Assembly (NCBI GenBank): GCA_028673005.1
Contig: CM054114.1
Span: forward strand, 12,431,108 to 12,495,107
Direction of reading: 5' to 3'
Length of the DNA: 64,000 bases
Source of the DNA: Tanypteryx hageni
Lineage: Eukaryota > Arthropoda > Insecta > Odonata > Petaluridae
Under the pieces are notes generated by a model, which made no database searches, was not told the DNA's origin, and worked only from the letters and a program-made list of their open reading frames with translations. Each line of letters opens with the position of its first letter. Positions within the stretch are counted from its first letter, which is position 1. Shown here piece after piece: positions 12,228 through 23,960 of the stretch. Made by a program: the position numbers and the translations under genes.

Positions 12228-13277
12228 CGAGGGAGAAAGAGAGAGAGAGAGTTAAAGGGAGGGAGATAGTGAGGAATAGGGGGAGAGAGAGAGAGTGAGT
12301 GAATGAGGCAAATAAGGAGAGAGGAATAGAGGGAGGGAGGGAGAGGGGGAGAGAGGGGGGGAGAGAGAAAGAGGGAGGGAGAGAGAGAGAGGGAATGAGA
12401 GGGAGAGGGGGAGGGAGAGAGAGGGGGAGGGAGAGAGAGGGGGAGGGAGAGAGAGGGAGGAGGGAGAGAGAGAGAGAGAGGAAGAGAGAGAGGGGAGAGA
12501 GAGAGGGAGGGAGAGAGGGAGGGAGAGAGAGGGAGCGAGAGAGGGAGGGAGAGGGGGAGGGAGAGAGAGAGATGTAGGGAGAGAGAGGTAGAGAGAGGGA
12601 GAGAGAGGAAGAGAGTTAGAGAGATAGAGAGGGAGAGAGAGATGGAGGGAGAGAGAGAGAGTTAAAGGGAGAGAGATAGTGAGGAATAGGGAGAGAGAGA
12701 GAGAGAGAGTGAATGAGGCAAAGAAGGAGAGAGGAATAGAGGGAGGGAGGGAGAGGGGGAGAGAGGGGGGGAGAGAGGGGGAGAGAGGGAGGGAGAGGGG
12801 GAGGGAGAGAGATGGAGCGAGAGAGAGAGAGAGGGAAGGAGGGAGGGAGAGAGACTGCGGAATAGAAGGAGGGAGAGGGGGAGAGATGTAGGGAGAGAGA
12901 GGTAGAGAGTGGGAGAGAGAGGAAGAGAGTTAGAGAGAGAGGGAGAGAGGGAGAGAGAGTTGGAGGGAGAGAGAGAGAGGGAGAGAGGGAGGGAGAGGGG
13001 GAGGGAGAGAGAGACTGCGGCATAGAAGGAGGGAGAGGGAGAGATGTAGGGGGAGAGAGGGAGAGAGAGGAAGAGAGCTAGAGAGAGAGAGAGAGGGAGA
13101 GAGAAATGAAGGGAGAGAGGGAGAGAGAGAGGGAGAGAGGAAGTGAGTTAGAGAGAGAGATAGGGAGAGAGATGGAGGGAGAGAGGGCGAGAGAGGGAGA
13201 GAGAGACGGAGAGAGAGAGACGGAGAGGGAGAGATGGAGAGAGAGAGACGGAGAGAGAGAGAGGGAGGGAGAGAGAG
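12228..13277. repeat. Polypurine (GA/GGGA) minisatellite with higher-order repeats
   Basis: About 1 kb of nearly pure purine on the plus strand. It is not simple: a marker segment starting GTTAAAGGGA recurs exactly 410 bp apart (12251 and 12661). A second marker, GAGACTGCGG, recurs exactly 160 bp apart (12851 and 13011). GATGTAGGG markers recur as well. Long Arg/Glu/Gly ORFs on the plus strand and Ser/Leu/Pro ORFs on the minus strand are products of composition, not genes. Such tracts can form triplex DNA. Confidence 0.9.
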
Positions 13278-13483
13278 ATTGCTTGATTGATTGATGTGGT
13301 CTATATTTGGGGCGAGATTGAGACTAAAAATTCCCATCTTCCACCTAACCCCTCGTCATGAAATATATACAATAATACATAGCACTTTATGTAAATACAA
13401 GTAACAATGAAAATACAAGAATTGAAAATATGTAATTTTGTGGGGAAAAAATATGGACTGCTGAATAATGAAATCCATGTAAA
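13278..13483 (+). repeat. Dispersed repeat family A, copy 1
   Basis: GATTGATTGAT is followed by GTCTATATTTGGGGCGAGAT and CTAACCCCTCGTCATGAAAT. The same order (tetranucleotide repeat, GTCTTTATTCGGGCGAAAT, TTAACCCTTCGTCAATATA, A-rich stretch, TTTGTGGGGAAAA) occurs at 19664. Both copies abut a purine tract on the same side. The family is unidentified; it could be the end of a retroposon. Confidence 0.7.
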
Positions 13484-13650
13484 AGTTAGAGAGAGAGATA
13501 GAGAGGGAGGGAGTGAGAGAGGGAGGAAGGGGAAGAGAGAGAGGGAAAGAGACGGAGAGAGATGGAGAGAGAGTGAGAGAGAGGGAGGGAGAGGGAGAGA
13601 GCGAGAGAGAGAGAGAGGGAGGGGGAGAGAGGGAGAGAGAGGGAGGGAGT
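13484..13650. repeat. Polypurine tract, second segment
   Basis: GA-rich continuation after the family A repeat. Its opening AGTTAGAGAGAGAGATAG also occurs inside the first tract (about 13146), so the two were probably one tract before being split. Confidence 0.8.
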
Positions 13651-13945
13651 GTCAAATGTACCTTCTGAGGTCCCCTGAACACGTTTTGCCCATTTTATCA
13701 TGATGTCTGTGTGTGTGTGCCTGTGCGTGTGTGTGTGCGTGCGTATGTGATAGCTTTTTTGTTGGTGCTCTAACTCAAAAACTATTAAATCAGGTCAACG
13801 CGAAATTTTATATTTAACATTTTTATAAAAATCAGAAGTACTGATTAGTTTTTGGTAAAAATCGGTCAACCGAAAGTGGGTGTTTACTCTTGTTACTTAT
13901 CCGTTATTTTGAAATATTTGCTTTAATATTTGATAAATGTAGGAA
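13651..13945 (+). repeat. Dispersed repeat family B with (GT)n, copy 1
   Basis: It reads CTGAGGTCCCCTGAACACG, then CCCATTTTATCATGATGTC, an interrupted GTGT tract, GCTCTAACTCAAAAACTATT, and CTGATTAGTTTTTGGTAAAA. The same blocks in the same order occur on the opposite strand at 48340-48720. The microsatellite is therefore part of the repeat unit rather than an independent event. Identity is unknown. Confidence 0.75.
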
Positions 13946-14942
13946 TTTTTAGAAATATTACAGATTACAAGTGGAGGCCACATCAGACTGTTCAATGTAA
14001 TAATATTTTACAAAGAATTTTCGTCTTTATATCGAAAAACCGAGCGACAAATACAGGCATTATATTTTATGTTCCGTCATTTTTTACGGGAATCCTCGCT
14101 GATGCATGTATGTTTAGTAAGGGCCAAAATGGAAGAAATGGAGGCGAGTTTTTCTTTTCCGTTACACTTGTAAAATATTAATCAATGAACGTGACTCTAA
14201 TTGAAACAAAGCCTATGAAGTTCGTTTTGGCTCGTTGCGTCATCAGTTTGATAATTGTTTCGAATTGTCTGATGAACAAAGAGAGAGAGAGAGAGAGCAG
14301 CGGAGCAATTGGTAATTAAAATCTTACGCCATTGTTATGAGTCACTATGGGAATCTAGCGAATAAACAAACCGAGCAATTTCGACTCCAAAACTCGCTCT
14401 CGGATCAATCCCGGAGAGATTTTAATTAGGGCGCTTCTCGCACTAAAGCGCCAATGTTACGGATGCGGAAACCCTTTGGTTTATAGATCGATAAATTCCA
14501 TTCCAATTACATTTTTCGCGCAATGAAAGAAAGCACTTAATTTAAATAGTTGAATCTAATGCGCGACTTATACGACCCGGCACCCGTAAATGTTTATATC
14601 TATCGACCTTAAATGGTCCGGGTAAAACTTCTTTCGCCCTTCATTTCTTTTACGAGAATTTTTAATGCCAATTTCTAGACTATACTTTTTCAAAATTAAG
14701 ATTGTGCATGCAAGCGACGCTAGTAGCACCGATACGGAAGCACGCGTTAGCAACGCCACTTGACTTGAATGATTATATTATAACAACCAGCGTAACTGCC
14801 CGTCAAAAATGAGGAGCATGTAGGAATTAAGTATTAAGCTATAATAAAATTTAAATGCAAAAAATAATGGAACCAATTTTATATGCCCTAAAAATTAAAC
14901 AATATTCATAAATTTATAAATAAATAATAATAAATACGACAA

Positions 14943-15018
14943 TGTTGAAAAAGAGAGACTCCAATTTCCGCAAATTTTAAGTAATTTTTAAGGGAATTGG
15001 ATTCCCTCTTTTTCAACA
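14943..15018. repeat. 24-bp inverted repeat (hairpin)
   Basis: TGTTGAAAAAGAGAGACTCC (14943 onward) pairs with a right arm ending CCCTCTTTTTCAACA at 15018. The arms are 24 bp with about three mismatches and a 28-bp loop. It could be a MITE remnant or a hairpin RNA source. Nothing else is recognisable from 13946 to 15790 apart from a short (GA)n at 14280-14297. Confidence 0.75.
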
Positions 15019-15806
15019 ATATATATAAAATTCAAATAATGGAATGTTTCAAAAGGAAACAATAGTGTTGGGTAAACATAAGTTGCGACAAATAAATATT
15101 AATGAAGTTTTATTTGTTGAACATTACGTTAGACATCATTTTTAAAAACTATTTTTACTTTATGGAACATTAAATTATGTGAATTTTACTTTTAATTTTT
15201 ACTTTTTAATTGCATATAAAACGTTATTCCATTAAAATATATTTTTAACTTTTATTTTTTTGCCCAAGATAAAAACTTGGCTACTTGACTCAGAAATTTA
15301 CCTCAAAAACCATCAAATATTCAGCAAACTTAATCTCTGTATCTGAGTTTATTAATGCAATATCAATGAACAATTGAGCTTTTATTTATTTTCGTTATCG
15401 TCGTATTATTTATCGTAACTAAGTTATTGCTTAAAATTCAAACTAGCGTCGAAATATATGGACAGATATTATAATCTCAGTCAATCATGTGCAATTACGC
15501 AATACCGGCAACAATGCAAATCACTATGCCGACGAAAGGTTTCACGGAAAATGACGTCTAAATTTTACGTTAAAAACTAATTCGTGGACATTTTCGACGC
15601 GCATCGAAAATCTACGGCAGGAAAAATAAATTTAGTTATTTTAAGCGTTCCTTTTTTCAAGTTCCGAAATCCTACTATTATTATAAGTAATTTCAAAATT
15701 CAAATGATTAATGTATGTACTACACTCATCCCCGTGTTATTCAAATGGCGAAACTAAACGCTCCGAGAATCGAATCCAAGTCTTTAATGTAGAAGGTGAG
15801 CAGCTA

Positions 15807-16465
15807 AAAATATATGCCGTATATTCCGATCTACAAGTCGACATTTGAAGCTTTAAAAAAAATCCCCTAAAATCTTGGGATCGCGTATAAAATGCGAACC
15901 ATAAACTAAAGCGTATTTTTCGATGTAGATGACCGCCATTTTGAATCAGCAGTTCAACTGTTTCCCATTTATTTAGCAGACGTAATTCAGAATATTTGTA
16001 AAATGATAATTTAAAACCACAAATAACTAAGAAATAAACATTATCGTTTTAATGCGGTAAATAATTTTTCAAAAAATAACAATATACGATCTACAGAAAC
16101 CTGCAAAAATGGTCAAAGGAAGTTTTTAAAACATTCAAGAATGGTATTTTTCATTTCATTGCAGTTTAAAAATCATTAAATTCCTCGCCTTCTGCATCAG
16201 ACTCATATAAATTGTCAAATTCATCCTCTGGAACAGATGTTATGATCCGCAATAAATGAAGATCAGAGATATACGTAGATATCAAACAGACGATTTGACA
16301 TCTTCCGACATACAATTAATCGGAAGGTTGACAATTATTATTTTGTCATGACCACTTGACTGGTTATAAAATTTATTCAGTGAAAAAGTGACTACTTAAA
16401 TAGCGAACGCGTAAATAATGAATTTTTTTAGTCAAAAATCGTGGTCGACGGCATATACGGTAAAG
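15807..16465. mobile_element. Decayed Tigger/pogo-like DNA transposon (tentative)
   Basis: The left side has ATGCCGTATATTCCGATC with GTCGAC nearby and GGGATCGCGTATAAAATGCG inside. The right side has GTCGACGGCATATACGG. These form an imperfect inverted pair (CCGTATAT plus GTCGAC). GTCGAC and CGTATA words are typical of Tigger-type ends. The minus strand between them encodes a short acidic tail ending at 16166. Exact borders are not certain. Confidence 0.45.
16166..16245 (-). pseudogene. Acidic protein C-terminus, possibly transposase
   Basis: On the minus strand an open segment encodes SVPEDEFDNLYESDAEGEEF followed by three residues and a TAA at 16166-16168. The run of acidic residues with coding-like codons is unlikely to be random AT-rich sequence. 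Because it lies within the tentative Tigger-like element, a transposase tail is the best guess. No catalytic region was found upstream on the same strand. Confidence 0.35.
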
Positions 16466-16710
16466 TGGCTCTCTCTCTAGTATTTTCTCAAGTTTTTACC
16501 TGGAAAGAATGAAAAATTTTCGAGTTAAAAGCGTTTTTTTCACTCTCCCATTTTACTCCACGCCTTTCAGTCCAGCCGTCGTAATTTGATCTCTGACTCG
16601 CTGGCACACTGTTGCCACTTTCTCTCTGCCTGCCACGCTCTCTCAAGCGAAGGCAACCATCGCGACGCGTCGGCGCATACGGAGCGATAAATGAGTCCGA
16701 GTGCTACTTT

Positions 16711-17110
16711 AAAAAATTATTCGGCTAGAGAACAATATTTTATACAAGATAGTCCCGAGGCCACATGATTTCGAGTTTTGGTTTCGAAGATAAAAATTCG
16801 AGAAAATCCCGAGCAAAACATCACATGTTTTCTACGCATATCGATCGCTATGACGGTTCTCTCAGCAAACAACAATGAAATATCAAACTTTTATCTCCCA
16901 AGCTCTTATATGATCTGCGAGGTACAGATTTAAAAAAATATATTCGGATAGAGAACAACATTTACTACAAGATAGTCCCGAGACCACATAATTACGAGTT
17001 ATAGTTTCGGAGATAAAAATTCAAGAATCACCCAGTCTTTCGATACCGTTTCATAGGTATTTTTCCATTAAAAACGCCTTTGAGATCCCTTTGCAGGGTC
17101 GCTCCTATAG
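16711..17110 (+). repeat. Tandem repeat of period 223 bp, dispersed family C
   Basis: Anchor phrases such as TTCGGNTAGAGAACAA, ACAAGATAGTCCCGAG, and GAGATAAAAATTC occur twice, 223 bp apart (TCGG at 16721 and 16944). The second unit continues into CGATACCGTTTCATAGG and TTAAAAACGCCTTTGAGATC. The same sequence, more diverged, is present at 61900-62130. Downstream to 17290 is a GC-rich segment that I do not recognise. Confidence 0.75.
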
Positions 17111-17433
17111 AGTTGCGGGGATCTGGGCAAATCGGCTTGTGCGGGACCCTGTTAACATTTACCACCAAATTTATGTTAGGCATTCCTTGCGGTGATATCG
17201 AAGCGCGGGACCTCCCAAGTGCGGGCGCTCGCCCCGATTCGCCCTACCCTAAGGACGGCCATTTATGGTTTATACTTTTCCGTCTAGTTTAAACTGAGAG
17301 CGAAGGGTCATTGGATCGCACTGTGGCAAAATGTACGAGGGTTCTGGTAAGGGTTCAGCTTCACTTGAGGACGATAGCGACGCTAGTATTGGGACAAGGT
17401 GGAGAGCTGCAAGATTCGTGGGAGAAAATGAGA

Positions 17434-17447
17434 GGGGGGGGGGGGGG
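17434..17447 (+). repeat. Run of 14 G
   Basis: A homopolymer run that could adopt G-quadruplex structure. It is also a likely place for assembly length error. Confidence 0.9.
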
Positions 17448-17449
17448 TG

Positions 17450-19620
17450 AGGGCGCGTTAAGGGGGAATGGCCGTTGGAGTACATAGTAGTTTACCCTGG
17501 CAGCGGCAGAAGCACCATCCGCGGCAGGTTGATTGTTATCGTCCCAGTTGACTCTCGTTGCTAACGACCGCCGTCATTAATGGAAAACGCATTTACCAAA
17601 AGCGCCCTCTTTTCTGCCTCGGGGTGAGGACACCGAGCGTGCATTGGACAAAATAAACCCACCTCGGACATCCCAGGACACGTATGAACGTGTGCATGCA
17701 CGCATTCACGTACAAAAGGGAGAAATGTTAATTTTTTGAAGAAAGGAAAAAAGTTGAGTGTAATGAGAGAGTTCGTTTTGTGTTTGATGTTTTTCGTTCG
17801 ATTTTGAATTATCGTTATCTGTCAACGACTTAATTATCTATTCCTCGTTATTTTGGGACCATCTCGCGGGTATAAACATGGTAATCAGTTAAATATATTC
17901 AGTGAATGAGTAGGTGCATTGCTATGGGAGTACAGCAATAGCTGACCCAGTTGCTAAGTGATGATTATACCCTCTTGTTTCTGGGGAATAATTGACGAGC
18001 AGACAAACCTAAAGTCCACCAGGGCATAATTGCATGCTCTGGCGAATGTTTATCAGACGCGAAACGCATTTATTATAGTTTTATAAAGAAATATTATGGT
18101 TTAGTAATATTGTTTTAGCGGTTTAGGTTTATATTTCACAATATCCTTTCAAATATTGTCTGTATATCTCAGTAACGTCAAAATTTATGATCGTTTTTGA
18201 GTTAATGTGGGATTGTCAACCAATCGTGTGCTGAGAACTCATAATTCCACCGGTTAGAATATTTTCCTTCCGAGCCTCGTTCGTTTCGTATGCTGTTCGA
18301 GGCCAAGCTGACATTAAAAATTCCAAACGCCCACCTAAGGTCGATGCAAAGATATTGAGGTAATTGTACATTACAATTGCGACGTGAATCGGATTTCCAT
18401 TATCGAGTTAATTGTGTTATTCTGTGGATATAAATCTTTGAATATTTTCATTGTAAACAAAAAACCTTGTGCATTGGAAATGCCTCAATCACACCTATAT
18501 GCGACAAATTATTGTTTAGTTTATTTCTATAAGTTTTGCAGTTTTTCGCACTAACTACAAATTGTGATAATCATTAAGATAACAATTATTTAAAAATATT
18601 TTGTCCTAATAGAGATTCTTCAAATATTTCTTAGTTTTAGGTAGAACTCTTATTAGCGGTCACGATAATATATAAATATTATGAACGTAGATAGCCAGAA
18701 GGTAGTCGAATTTAAATTCCCATCTGATATTCAGATTCTCATTTTCATCATTTCACATTTACATTCACCGTCGAACGCTGAATAAACATTCAATCAACAC
18801 GAGCAATATTTTTTCTATTTTTTTTAATTCGCGAAGAAAAATTTAATATTATTGCGTAATTAACATCTCATTCTAAATATTGAAATTGCTTCATTCAAAA
18901 CGATCTATTTGAAAAACCACAGAATTATTTTATAATTTTTGTACACGAGAATTGACGCCTATTCTCGATTTTAAATTGCCCTTGTTCTTTGATATGAGAC
19001 ATCTTCATTTTGTGACAATATAATATGATGAATTAAGACTTTATATTCGTTCTAATTTACTTTTGTTTTAAAAAATCAATCTTATAAGTATTCTTATTTG
19101 CTTGATGAAAACCTTTTTTTGGGTGCCTTTTCTTCCATATTTAATTTTATGAATAAAATTATTATTACCATTTCATTTTCTGAGGCAGTTCTCGTGCGCC
19201 ACACCAACTTGTTTCCTCATTAACGGCAAGAAAACGAACGAATTTATTGCAAAGAAAAAGCAAAGGGCCAATTACCGTTTGATCTATAACGTTACTCGTG
19301 TAATTAGAATGGCAATGAATCAGAACCATTATAAATAATAGCAGTAGGCCTTCTAAGAAACTCCAAAATTATATTTTTTATATTTTCTTCCTACGTTCAT
19401 AATCATATTAATATTTTGTTTATTTATCATATCGAAATAATCATTTTATAAAACTACGCATTGAATTATTATACAAATAAATGTCTTGTGACACATAAAA
19501 CTTGGTATAGAGTCGCCATTAATTTCTTTATTTAGGCTCACGCAACTGATCTTAAACGTCCTAATTAACACTTCATTAACCTAGGCAAGGAAATTACGGC
19601 CGTGCGGACAGACTCGAAAA
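17450..19620. other. Gene-free AT-rich DNA
   Basis: I saw no coding frame, repeat pair or splice pattern that I can support in this stretch. Confidence 0.5.
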
Positions 19621-19624
19621 AAAT

Positions 19625-20030
19625 AGGAGAGAGAGAAGGAGAGGGAGGAGGGCGAGGGGAGGGATAGATAGATAGATAGATAATCGTCTTTATTCGGGCG
19701 AAATTTAGACCAGAAGGTCCATTCTTACATTTAACCCTTCGTCAATATAATAAACACAAGAAAATGAATAAAATAAGGTATAACAAAATACATTATATAA
19801 ACATTATGTACCTAAATCATACTAATTAAAAAGATAAAATTGAATACAGATTTGTGTTTGTGGGGAAAATCTAGGTAAAAACAGACATGTCCTCCCTAGC
19901 AAAACCCACGCAGGAAAACACCCACTAAGAAGGGGGGTGTGAAAAACCTGCGAAAACCCTAGATAGTGTACATATGGTAATACAAAACTACAACATTAAA
20001 TAGGAAGGAGTATGTACAGTGGGAGAGTTC
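19625..20030 (+). repeat. Dispersed repeat family A, copy 2, with purine and GATA head
   Basis: A purine-rich run (19625-19663) is followed by five GATA units. Then comes GTCTTTATTCGGGCGAAAT, CAGAAGGTCCATTCTTACAT and TTAACCCTTCGTCAATATA. It matches copy 1 at 13278 in order and orientation, including TTTGTGGGGAAAA further on. After about 19870 it continues with TCCTCCCTAGCAAAACCC and AAGAAGGGGGGTGTG. Confidence 0.7.
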
Positions 20031-20329
20031 GTATATACAGCGTAATTATATACCGTCATAAATAAGTACACGTAAAGGTAATAGCGTAATGTAAACAAGA
20101 AATATACAAGTATGCAGAATGAGATGAAATATACATGAAATATATACAATGAATGAATATAAAGAATGTTGTTGGGGCATGCATATTATAAGAAAGCAGG
20201 AAAAGATATAAAATACATAAATAATATAATACAATATAAAATAATATAAAACAATAGCAAAAAAAATAAAAACAACACAAAAAAATACAAACAATAGAAG
20301 AAAGAATATAAATATACACACCCATACAC

Positions 20330-20422
<93 letters not shown>

Positions 20423-20570
20423 CATACACACACAAACACACATACATACATATGTATACATATAAACAATACACAAAATATATAAAAACAATACAAAATT
20501 ATATTAAGAAATAGAAAATAATATAAGACAATACAAAAAAAAAACATGAGTAAGGATAATTTATGGGGAG
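20031..20570. repeat. A-rich low-complexity block with long (TA)n
   Basis: ATATAAAACAATA-type low-complexity DNA surrounds a TA run at about 20331-20418 and CATA/CACA repeats. The long minus-strand ORFs rich in Tyr, Ile, Phe and Cys are artefacts of this composition. Confidence 0.9.
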
Positions 20571-20593
20571 TGTAAAGAGATGATTAAGGATTA

Positions 20594-20860
20594 CTTTGTT
20601 GTTTAAGAAAGTGAGTGAGGGAGAGAGGAGGGGAGGGAGGTAAAGCGAGAGGAGGGGAGGGAGGTAAAGCGAGTGGAGGGAGAGGGTCGGCTTTTGTGCC
20701 AAAGTTGCGCTAACTACACCAAACCGACGGAATTCATTGATGCAAAGGCAAACCTGCTATTTGGATTTGTTCTTCCTCTCATCGCATTGTCGCCCCTTTC
20801 TCCTCCTCCCTCTCCCCCTCCTACTCCCTTCTCCATCCCTTTCTCTTTCCCTCCTTCAGA
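20594..20860. repeat. Purine tract followed by pyrimidine tract
   Basis: GAGGAGGGGAGGGAGGTAAA repeats with a 24-bp period at 20617-20690. About 100 bp later CTCC/CCCCTCC runs fill 20780-20860. The two tracts are roughly complementary in composition and could pair. A 13-C run follows at 20960-20972. Confidence 0.75.
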
Positions 20861-20974
20861 GACCGATGGAACAGCCTGACGGTCCAGAGACACAATCCCC
20901 ACTACATCACACGCAATAATAAGCTTTTGTGTCGCCTCCATTGCAGGTCGACCCGTCCACCCCCCCCCCCCCAC

Positions 20975-22625
20975 TTCCAATTCGCTCTCCCACCTCTCCC
21001 CACCTCCTCTCTACACTCAATGCACCCTTTTCTCATGGGTTAATTCTTCTTCCTATTTTAGCAGGATTTACATGCATAAATAAAGCACCGCTGCCCGTTT
21101 TTGAAACGGGGTCGGGTCGGTGGACAGTCGGGACGGGTTTTTTTTTTGCAGATTGGACGGCATCCAGGAAACCAAGGCTGTGTATCTGTTCCCTCTCTCG
21201 GGGAAGACGGCGGGAATTCTTTTTTATTTTGCCTGCACTGCTAAAAACGAGCGGAATACGCGCAAACGCATGTTCTCGCGCCCTTTTCCCCCACCCCCCG
21301 TCTCCCTACCCTCCCCCGCGCCCTCCCCGACCACGTCCAACCTCTGTGCACGCGTCACTCTCTCCGTTGCCGCGGGAGAATGCTCCCCGTATCTAATTCA
21401 GAGCGCTGCTACCAGAGTTATACGTTTTACTGCGCAATCGATTTCACATTTTGGGCGCCGTTAATGCCCCTAGGGTTTAGCAATGATTTCCACAATGGCC
21501 CTAATGTAATTCGCCGTTTCGCGCGGCTCCCGCTGTTCTTATTTTTTTCGGTTTCCGGCCTAAAGTTGCGCGCGTGGAATTTCCATTCCATATGGCCGCT
21601 GATAAAACTTGAGAGAGAAATTCCGTTTATCGGAAAAACGGATTAATTTATGAAACGCTTTTGACGGTTTTCGAATGTTTTTTCTATTTTTTTCATTTGT
21701 ACTGCGGAGAAAAAAGGAAGTCTCCCGTTAGTAACGAAGCGTAACATCAATAAATGTCGAATGCTTTGACGAGGCGGTTATCGACATGAATACCAAAGCG
21801 ATTGTCGACGCCCTCTGTGGTGGAAACTTCTCCAGGCGCACGGCAGCGCTCGCAGCACATTCAATTATTCGCGCTTCCATAGTAACAAACATTATTACAG
21901 CGATGCATAGTTCGGTGCCGAAATTAGTGAACCCTATAGGAAAATTAATACTGGCTCGAAAAACATGGAACCATGACACGCATTGTTTGCAAACTTGTAA
22001 CACATTAGGAATATTTTTGTAACACTTGCTAGTAAGTTTATCGCAGTGTTTTGAAGTGTAATTGTGTGGACTGAAAATAACTTTTATGACAAAGATGGGA
22101 TAATTCCCAAAAGATTGTGAAGAACTGTGCTACGTAGATAAGACGACAAATAGCATATTTATAACCGAAGTACATTTTGAATTTTAGTCTTGTGCGATAC
22201 GAGTGAAATCAGAAAAGGAAAAGGAATAACACAGAATATATTCCAATAATAATATTTGTTAATTTTTCAGAATTCGTCTTTCAACTGTATATTAAACAGA
22301 GACGGATTTATAAACAAGATAATCCAAATGGAGCCTATGATGCCTACTTTCCACACAATTATTTATTTAATACTTATATTAGCATTAACAGCTTTAAAAT
22401 CACCGCGGTTGAGTTGATCTTTGTGTTCCCAAATTTCATAATTTAGCGTTATAAAATATTACAAATATATTTTAACAGAAAACTAAATTGATTATACGTA
22501 TTTGTGCGGCAAAAATAACGCGTGTATGCACTAGACTATATCGAATCCGAGTCCAACAATGGTCGTTGCGATGGCACCACTCTCGCAATGAGTGATAAAA
22601 ACTGCATATACGCCAGTATTTACGT
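20975..22625. other. Gene-free DNA with C-rich patches
   Basis: A C-rich patch at 21280-21345 drives Pro/Ser ORFs. The remainder is AT-rich with no recognised gene. A small perfect-stem word pair ACTC-TCGCAA-TGAGT is near 22580. Confidence 0.45.
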
Positions 22626-22629
22626 TAAA

Positions 22630-22960
22630 TTCCAAGAAATACGATCGATAAGCAAAATTCTACAATAAAAGTCAGAATCTTCATTTATTTCCTCAGAGAA
22701 TAGTATAAATTCCGCTCCGATATTACAATTCTGAGATATTTGAATGCGCGAGAGAAAATTACTCTGCACGATAGATTTCAGATTTCTCATGTATATGAAA
22801 TGGGGAGGATAGTTCCTGGAATCGAACCCGGGACTTTCAATCTTCGCAAAAAAACTATCCCCCGGACCTCGGCCCCAGTAGCAAGAGATCTCCACCAAAT
22901 ATCATGAAAATCGGTCCATTGATTCAAATGTTAATAAGGGGGGACGGACAGACAGACAAA
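22630..22960 (-). repeat. B-box dispersed repeat family D, copy 1
   Basis: Read on the minus strand it goes CTGTCTGTCCGTCC, CCAATGGACCGATTTTCATG, CGAAGATTGAAAGTCC, GGGTTCGATTCCAGGAAC, ATCGTGCAGAG, and AATATCGGAGCG. GGTTCGATTCC equals an RNA polymerase III B box, so a tRNA-derived SINE is possible, though no clear A box is visible at the proper distance. The opposite-strand partner is at 23640. Confidence 0.7.
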
Positions 22961-23284
22961 CACGAGGAAAGTACGCTAAAAATCGCTCTGGTTGCATTCT
23001 GAAATTTAAAAAATTTTAATTAACGATCGATCGGAAGTTTTATTTCGCATCTTTGGGTTCACATGATCATATATGCCGCGTAGTTGTTCGCGCAAAAATA
23101 TCAAAATCGAACGGGAAGTTAATGTTATATCTGTTGCGTGGAAACTGTATATTGTGCCTCATTTTCCGCTTCGATAGCAGAAGACCCTTCAGATGTCGTA
23201 TAACAGCGAGTTATCGGTGTCTGCCGGAATGAAAAATTGCTTGCATTAACTTATCACGTGCATTTTAAACTGCTAAAACAATCG

Positions 23285-23620
23285 AATCGTTTTATTGCGT
23301 GACTCTCGAGGGTTTTTACGGCCGCAATGCTCGGAAAGTGGAAGTTGCAGCGTTCTTTCCGAAGATATTTTCGCGCTATCTCCTCCGTTCCGTGTCACGC
23401 CGCGCGATGCGAGACACGTGCGTCATTAAGCGATCGGTTGTTTTCCATCGCAATCGGTCTCGCCGCACGAAACGGTATTTTACGCTTTAGCGAGAGATAC
23501 GAATCGAGCGACTCCAAATTGCCGAGAGAGGAGTTCACACGCGAGGAGGTCGTTTTTATTAGCTCTCGATTCGCTTTAGCGAAGCTGAAAAACAAAACGT
23601 CGAAGGGTTAGAACTTATTC
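23285..23620. other. CpG-rich island without a recognisable gene
   Basis: CpG dinucleotides are dense compared with the flanks (for example GTCACGCCGCGCGATGCGAG). There are direct and inverted copies of CGCTTTAGCGA and CGAATCGAG. It could be an unmethylated regulatory region. No start site or coding exon can be supported. Confidence 0.35.
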
Positions 23621-23639
23621 AATTTTTAGGCTGATTTCC

Positions 23640-23960
23640 AAAGGAAACATTGCCTTATGAAATGGTCCTGTCTGTGTGTGTGTATGTGTGTCCCCCACTA
23701 ACAACTTTTGCACCAATGGACCGATTTTCATGAAACTTGGTATGAGGCTCGTGCTTTCAGGGCCCAGCTCTGGGCTATATTTTATTTCGCAAAGATTGAA
23801 GTCCCGGGTTCGATTCCAGGAACGTTTTTACCTATTTGTTTCTACATAGGAAGTCTCAAATCCATCGTGCAGAGATGTTTTCTTTAATACATTAAAATAT
23901 CTTTAAAATTGTGATATCGGAGCGAAGTTTGTACTGTTCTAAGTGGAAAATAATGTAGAA
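23640..23960 (+). repeat. B-box dispersed repeat family D, copy 2
   Basis: Order: CTGTCTGTGTGTGTGT, CCAATGGACCGATTTTCATG, TCGCAAAGATTGAAGTCC, GGGTTCGATTCCAGGAAC, ATCGTGCAGAG, GTGATATCGGAGCG. It matches the copy at 22630-22960 in inverted orientation, about 0.7 kb away, so a transcript across both could fold. A third copy is at 58530. Confidence 0.75.

Noticed and set aside
12299..13703. Long Arg/Glu/Gly and Ser/Leu/Pro open frames in the purine tract
   Set aside because: They exist in several frames on both strands and follow GA/CT composition only.
17080..17292. 70-codon open frame in a GC-rich segment
   Set aside because: No similarity or motif recognised and it begins inside a tandem repeat unit; kept as unexplained DNA.
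20046..20547. Tyr/Ile/Cys-rich membrane-like proteins
   Set aside because: Translations of (TA)n and CATA repeats in three overlapping frames.
22795..23830. True tRNA genes suggested by GGTTCGATTCC
   Set aside because: No cloverleaf, A box or acceptor stem can be drawn; the sequence is part of a three-copy dispersed repeat.
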